DNA from: Verrucomicrobiales bacterium
GTDB lineage: Bacteria; Verrucomicrobiota; Verrucomicrobiia; Limisphaerales; UBA11358
Reading direction: 5' to 3'
Length of the DNA: 64,000 bases
Assembly (NCBI GenBank): GCA_028712475.1
Contig: JAQTQB010000001.1
Coordinates: 310,001 to 374,000, forward strand
Positions 59,917 through 64,000 of this stretch are shown in pieces. The stretch's first letter is position 1. Each line of letters begins with the position of its first letter. The notes under the pieces are model-generated. The model had not been told where the DNA came from, did not search any database, and saw nothing but the letters and a program-made list of their open reading frames with translations. The position numbers and the translations under genes were made by a program.

Positions 59917-60999
59917 TCACGGCCAGGACCAGGCGTAAGGGAAACGCAGCCGGTAAAACTGCTGTGGCCCGGAAATTGGGACAAAAACCGCCTGCGTAGT
60001 GCTGATGCTGTTGAAGCCTTGCACGCTCGACCAGTTCGTCTGCATCAGATTCGTGACGCCATCCACAAAGCCATTCAGGCCAATCGGGACATTCACCAGA
60101 TCAAGCCGGTTGCTACCGGTGAAGGAAGCGATGTTGCCGATCTGCACCGGCGAGATGAGTTGCTGCGCAAGGCTCGCCATCAGGCTGTGGACCATCGCCG
60201 TTGGATCTTTCTGATCCCAAAAGATGTAGTTCGTGCCATAGCCATTAGTGTTTGCTGTGGGAAATCCATAGTTGGACGCATCTACCGCGTCCATGCTCAA
60301 GCCCCCAACCAAGACATTGGTCACTCCATAGTTTGAGGGGTGCGTCAGCAGATTTGAAAGCAGGGCGTAAAAGCCTGGGACAAAAATGGTGAGGCCGGGG
60401 CAGTTTGTTCTGGCCTTATCCAGCGTGGCGTAGAATGCGACATTGAAATCCGTTGAAGCCTGATGAAACAGGTTTGTTTGAGTTGTGTAAGTATTGAACG
60501 CTGGAATCGTGGAAATATCCACGACGTCGGGCATAATCAAGGTGCGAATGCCCTTGGCGTAAAGGTTCGTGATGGCCTTGAAATGATTCGTCTGGGCGAA
60601 ATTGATGGCGCTGGTGAATTTCGCCAGCGTCGGGCTGGGATCAGCCGCCGGATAATACAAATCCGCATTGTTGACCCAGATGACCACGAGTGCGTTGCTC
60701 GCATCCGTCGGCGAGGTAAAGTTATTGATTTCGGCCAGCAGATTGCTGCTGGTGTTGCCAAAGAAGGAATTGGTGTTACTGGCCGGGTTAAAGGCCAGCC
60801 CTTGCCGTTGGGCCAGCACCTCCACCCAGACACGCCCGTTGGAAAAACGCTTGCCATAATAAAACGACCCAGCTTGCGGGTTGGTTGTCGTGCAGGAAAG
60901 GCCGTCGCCAAAAACAATAAGCGACGAGTAGGCGTGCGCCGGGAAAAGAGACGCCCCGAAAAACAAGATAATCAGCAAGAACCGAAACCAGCTTTTCAC
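59917..60999 (-). CDS. Exported SGNH/GDSL-type esterase-like protein
   Basis: Signal peptide; SSLIVFGDGLSCTTT...; VVIWVNNADLYY. Confidence 0.7.
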   Translation of the reverse strand: MKSWFRFLLIILFFGASLFPAHAYSSLIVFGDGLSCTTTNPQAGSFYYGKRFSNGRVWVEVLAQRQGLAFNPASNTNSFFGNTSSNLLAEINNFTSPTDASNALVVIWVNNADLYYPAADPSPTLAKFTSAINFAQTNHFKAITNLYAKGIRTLIMPDVVDISTIPAFNTYTTQTNLFHQASTDFNVAFYATLDKARTNCPGLTIFVPGFYALLSNLLTHPSNYGVTNVLVGGLSMDAVDASNYGFPTANTNGYGTNYIFWDQKDPTAMVHSLMASLAQQLISPVQIGNIASFTGSNRLDLVNVPIGLNGFVDGVTNLMQTNWSSVQGFNSISTTQAVFVPISGPQQFYRLRFPYAWSWP

Positions 61000-61149
61000 C
61001 CGACCATTCTATCTCATGTCGCACCAAAGTAAAGGAGACCTCCGCTCTGAACGGGCATATTTTGGAATCCGTCTGGAGTTTGATATTTGCTGGAACGCCG
61101 CCCGGCGATGGGTAAGCTTCTGCCCCAAGTGCAGCACCCACGCTCAACC

Positions 61150-62442
61150 ATGAGACCTGTTCCGCTGTTTGAACCGACGAACCGGCTCAAAATATCGGGA
61201 TTGCTGGCGGTATTGATCTGGGGAGTTGCGGCTCTTAAAACTTTTGCGAACGGCTTCGGACTTTCCGATCAGGACGCGTTTGCGACCGCACGCGGCGAGG
61301 CGTTCGTCGCCACGGCGGACAATCCATCGGCCATCTACTACAATCCTGCGGGCATCACGCAGATCGAAGGCAGCAACGTGCGGATGGGCATTTATGCCAT
61401 TGATTACCACATCAGCTTCAAGCCGCCGTCAGGCCAGGCGAACACAGGGCACACCTACAATGAGCAGGACAACTTCGCGGCGATCCCGCAATTTTTCTAC
61501 ACCTGCTCGCCCACCAATCTGCCGATGAGTTTTGGGCTGGGCATTTATTCGCCGTTTGGCGGAAATATGAGCTGGCCGCAGGACACCGGTTTCCGCTCGG
61601 TGGCGTTGAGCGGCAAGCTGACCTATGTGACGATCAACCCGGTGGTGGCGTGGAAAATTTCACCTTCGCTTTCCATCGCCGCCGGTCTGATGGTGAACTA
61701 TGTGGACATGAGCCTGGAGCAGGGGTTGCTTAGATTTCCAAAACCTTTCGCCAATTACTTTCGCTTCACCGGCGACGGCTGGAGCGTGGGTTACAATCTC
61801 GGTGCGCGCTGGCAGCCGCTGGAAAAACTTTCCTTTGGCGCGAGTTTTCGCAGCCCGGCGAAAGTGACGCTGGATGGCCGGACGCAAATCGCCTACCCGG
61901 GCATTGCCAACTCGCAAACGTCCGCACACACGGACTTCACTTTTCCGATGAGCGTGATCGGCGGCGTTTCCTACCGGCCGACACCGAAGTGGAATCTGGA
62001 ATTTGACGCGAACTACACCGACTGGAGCAGTTTCGATTCAACCACCATTCATCAGGCGAATCCGCCGGCTCCGTTCCATCCAGACGTTCCAGTGACGCTC
62101 GACTGGCAGGCGAGCTGGATGTATGAATTCGGTGTGACGCGGTATTTTGACAACGGCTGGCATGTGAGCGGCGGCTACGTTTTCAACGAGAACTCGGTGC
62201 CGGACAAATATTACACCCCGCTGGCCGCCGACATGGACCGGCATTTCTTCAGCCTCGGAGCCGGGCGCAAAGGCAAAACCTTTGATTTTGATGTCGCCTA
62301 TCAATTTGGATATGGCCCGACGCACACAGTGTCGGACAGCAAGCCGTCATCCACCCCGGGTTTCATTACCGGGCAAAATGCCGATGGCAAATACAGCTTC
62401 AACAGCCAGGCCGTCATCGTGTCGGTGGGAATGCACTTTTAA
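61150..62442 (+). CDS. FadL/OmpP1/TodX-family outer membrane transport protein
   Basis: NGFGLSDQDAFATARGEAFVATADNPSAIYYNPAGITQIEGSNV; C-terminal aromatic MHF. Confidence 0.88.
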   Translation: MRPVPLFEPTNRLKISGLLAVLIWGVAALKTFANGFGLSDQDAFATARGEAFVATADNPSAIYYNPAGITQIEGSNVRMGIYAIDYHISFKPPSGQANTGHTYNEQDNFAAIPQFFYTCSPTNLPMSFGLGIYSPFGGNMSWPQDTGFRSVALSGKLTYVTINPVVAWKISPSLSIAAGLMVNYVDMSLEQGLLRFPKPFANYFRFTGDGWSVGYNLGARWQPLEKLSFGASFRSPAKVTLDGRTQIAYPGIANSQTSAHTDFTFPMSVIGGVSYRPTPKWNLEFDANYTDWSSFDSTTIHQANPPAPFHPDVPVTLDWQASWMYEFGVTRYFDNGWHVSGGYVFNENSVPDKYYTPLAADMDRHFFSLGAGRKGKTFDFDVAYQFGYGPTHTVSDSKPSSTPGFITGQNADGKYSFNSQAVIVSVGMHF

Positions 62443-62538
62443 TCCCGCCTCCTAATGCGGAAACTTGAGGCGCCCAGCGGCAAAGGAAACATGAATCGTG
62501 CTTGACGCGGGCGGCTTTTTTGATTGGAGTATGCGCAT

Positions 62539-62934
62539 ATGAAAAAGATAATTTTTGCGGCGTTTGCGGGAATGGTCATCATCGCCACCGGTTGCGTCAA
62601 AACCGTGAGCGGCACCCACTCACCGGCGATCACCTGGTCCAAGGACCGTGTCGTGGGCCGTTACCAGCGTTCCCTTGATCAGGTTTATCAGGCCTCCGTG
62701 GCCGTCATCCAGGCCAACGGAGTGATGATTCAAGAATATATTCCGCACGACACCACCAACACCGTGCGCTCGGTGCAGGGCAAGGTGAATGAGAAAAATG
62801 TCTGGATCAGCGTTGAGGCGGTGGATCCCAAAATCACTCAGGTCACCGTGCAGGCCCGCTCGACGATGGGCGTCAGCGACATTGATCTCTCGCACGAACT
62901 GGAAAAGGAAATCGCCCTACAACTGGCGCGGTGA
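62539..62934 (+). CDS. Small lipoprotein, DUF3568-like
   Basis: MKKIIFAAFAGMVIIATGC lipobox; no catalytic motif. Confidence 0.7.
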   Translation: MKKIIFAAFAGMVIIATGCVKTVSGTHSPAITWSKDRVVGRYQRSLDQVYQASVAVIQANGVMIQEYIPHDTTNTVRSVQGKVNEKNVWISVEAVDPKITQVTVQARSTMGVSDIDLSHELEKEIALQLAR

Positions 62935-63975
62935 GCCGTATTTCAGCCCGATGTTTTGCTCGTAAACGCCGAGTTTTTTGCCCGGCGTTTCTTTTTGCCC
63001 CTTGATCTCCAGCTTCAAACGCCCCAGCCGCGATTGGGCGATTTCTGCGACGGGCAGATCAGGAAAGCGCTCCACGATTTGCTCCAAAGTCCCGCGCACC
63101 GTGTCATAATCCGCGCCGCCATGAATCTGCAAATCCGCCAGCAGATTAAGCCAGTGCGCCACGCGCTTCACCGGCTGGTTCGGCTCGTTGATCAACTGTT
63201 CCAGTTCGAGCGCCGCCAGATCCAGCCGCTGATAGTGGCGCGCATAAATGATCGCCAGTTCCTCCCGCGCCTCCGTGTCCTGCGGGTGCTGCTCCAGGTG
63301 CTTCACATATTCCGCCGCCAGTTTTTCCGGGTCGGTTTCAGTCGGTCGTAAAAACTCGGTGGAATCCAGCAGGCCGATATTATTGACGCCTTCCGGGAGA
63401 AACATTGCCTGCCGGTCATGCGCTGCCGACAGAATTTTCTCCGCGCCGCCCAGATGCGCGATGCGTTGCGCCGCCTGCGCCGCCAGTGCGGTTCCCGGAA
63501 ACCGGGCGATGATTTTTTCCAGCACGGCGCGCGCGGAATCCGCGTCCTGCGCGATTTTCAAATGCCAGTCGGCAAGTTGCGTGAGCGCGGCGGCGACCTG
63601 CAATGGCGGCGCGTCTTTCCGGTCGCAAAAATGATTGAAGGTGATTTCCGCGCCGGGCAGATCCTTCATGTCCTCCGCCTGGATGCTCGCGAGCAGCGCG
63701 ACGCCTTCGTAATCATTTGGAAATTTGGCGAGTTGTTTGCGGATTTCCACGACCGCTTCGAGCGGCTTGTTCAATTTCCGCTTGGTCATGGCGGTGGAAT
63801 AAAGTGGTTTTGGATCCGGCGGTTCAGTGCCGCCGTCATACAATCCTGCCAACGGTTTGGCCAGCAATTCGCCGATGTGCGGCGCCCACATTGGCGACAG
63901 AACGACGGCCATAAAAACTATGAGGAACGGGCCGGCCACGCCTATGTGTCCCGCTGTCCATATGCAAAAGATCAC
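62917..63975 (-). CDS. Tetratricopeptide-repeat membrane protein (may extend past window)
   Basis: N-terminal TM; helical repeats (VRKHLEQHPQDTEAREELAIIYARHYQ-like). Confidence 0.65.
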   Translation of the reverse strand: MIFCIWTAGHIGVAGPFLIVFMAVVLSPMWAPHIGELLAKPLAGLYDGGTEPPDPKPLYSTAMTKRKLNKPLEAVVEIRKQLAKFPNDYEGVALLASIQAEDMKDLPGAEITFNHFCDRKDAPPLQVAAALTQLADWHLKIAQDADSARAVLEKIIARFPGTALAAQAAQRIAHLGGAEKILSAAHDRQAMFLPEGVNNIGLLDSTEFLRPTETDPEKLAAEYVKHLEQHPQDTEAREELAIIYARHYQRLDLAALELEQLINEPNQPVKRVAHWLNLLADLQIHGGADYDTVRGTLEQIVERFPDLPVAEIAQSRLGRLKLEIKGQKETPGKKLGVYEQNIGLKYGSPRQL

Positions 63976-64000
63976 AAAAGGAATGGTGAACGCCCATTTG

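Overview
GC-rich bacterial chromosome segment, probably Verrucomicrobia/PVC-like judging by protein content (inference). Most of it is ordinary housekeeping and metabolic sequence: PFK, a putative PPi-type PEPCK, mqnC, trpB, trpB2, trpF, pntAB, cysteine desulfurase, dnaN, mnmG, prfA, rpmE, proC, lpxD, DAHP synthase and an AmmeMemoRadiSam locus. The accessory content lies mainly in 24.1-38.3 kb. There are two decayed IntI-type integron platforms, one on each side of dnaN. The first integrase has lost its catalytic core in frame. The second is split by a roughly 283-bp unit that is almost entirely a GIY-YIG nuclease ORF bounded by 13-bp terminal inverted repeats. Beside the second integrase are three cassette-like ORFs, one folded attC-like site and two complementary IS110/IS1111-type remnants that both end at the same point in a cassette core site. 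Further on, a roughly 2.45-kb island sits in tRNA-Lys(UUU), with a 38-bp duplication of the tRNA 5' half, a RelBE-like pair, a tyrosine recombinase and a 23-bp repeat near each end. Other points of interest are an AT-richer mnmG next to a tRNA-Gln 3'-end fragment, a sulfotransferase fused to a sensor-type membrane domain, tiny Cys-rich exported proteins, a RAYT with flanking REP-like palindromes, and a possible oriC upstream of dnaN. All calls come from reading the sequence and ORF translations; no searches were run.
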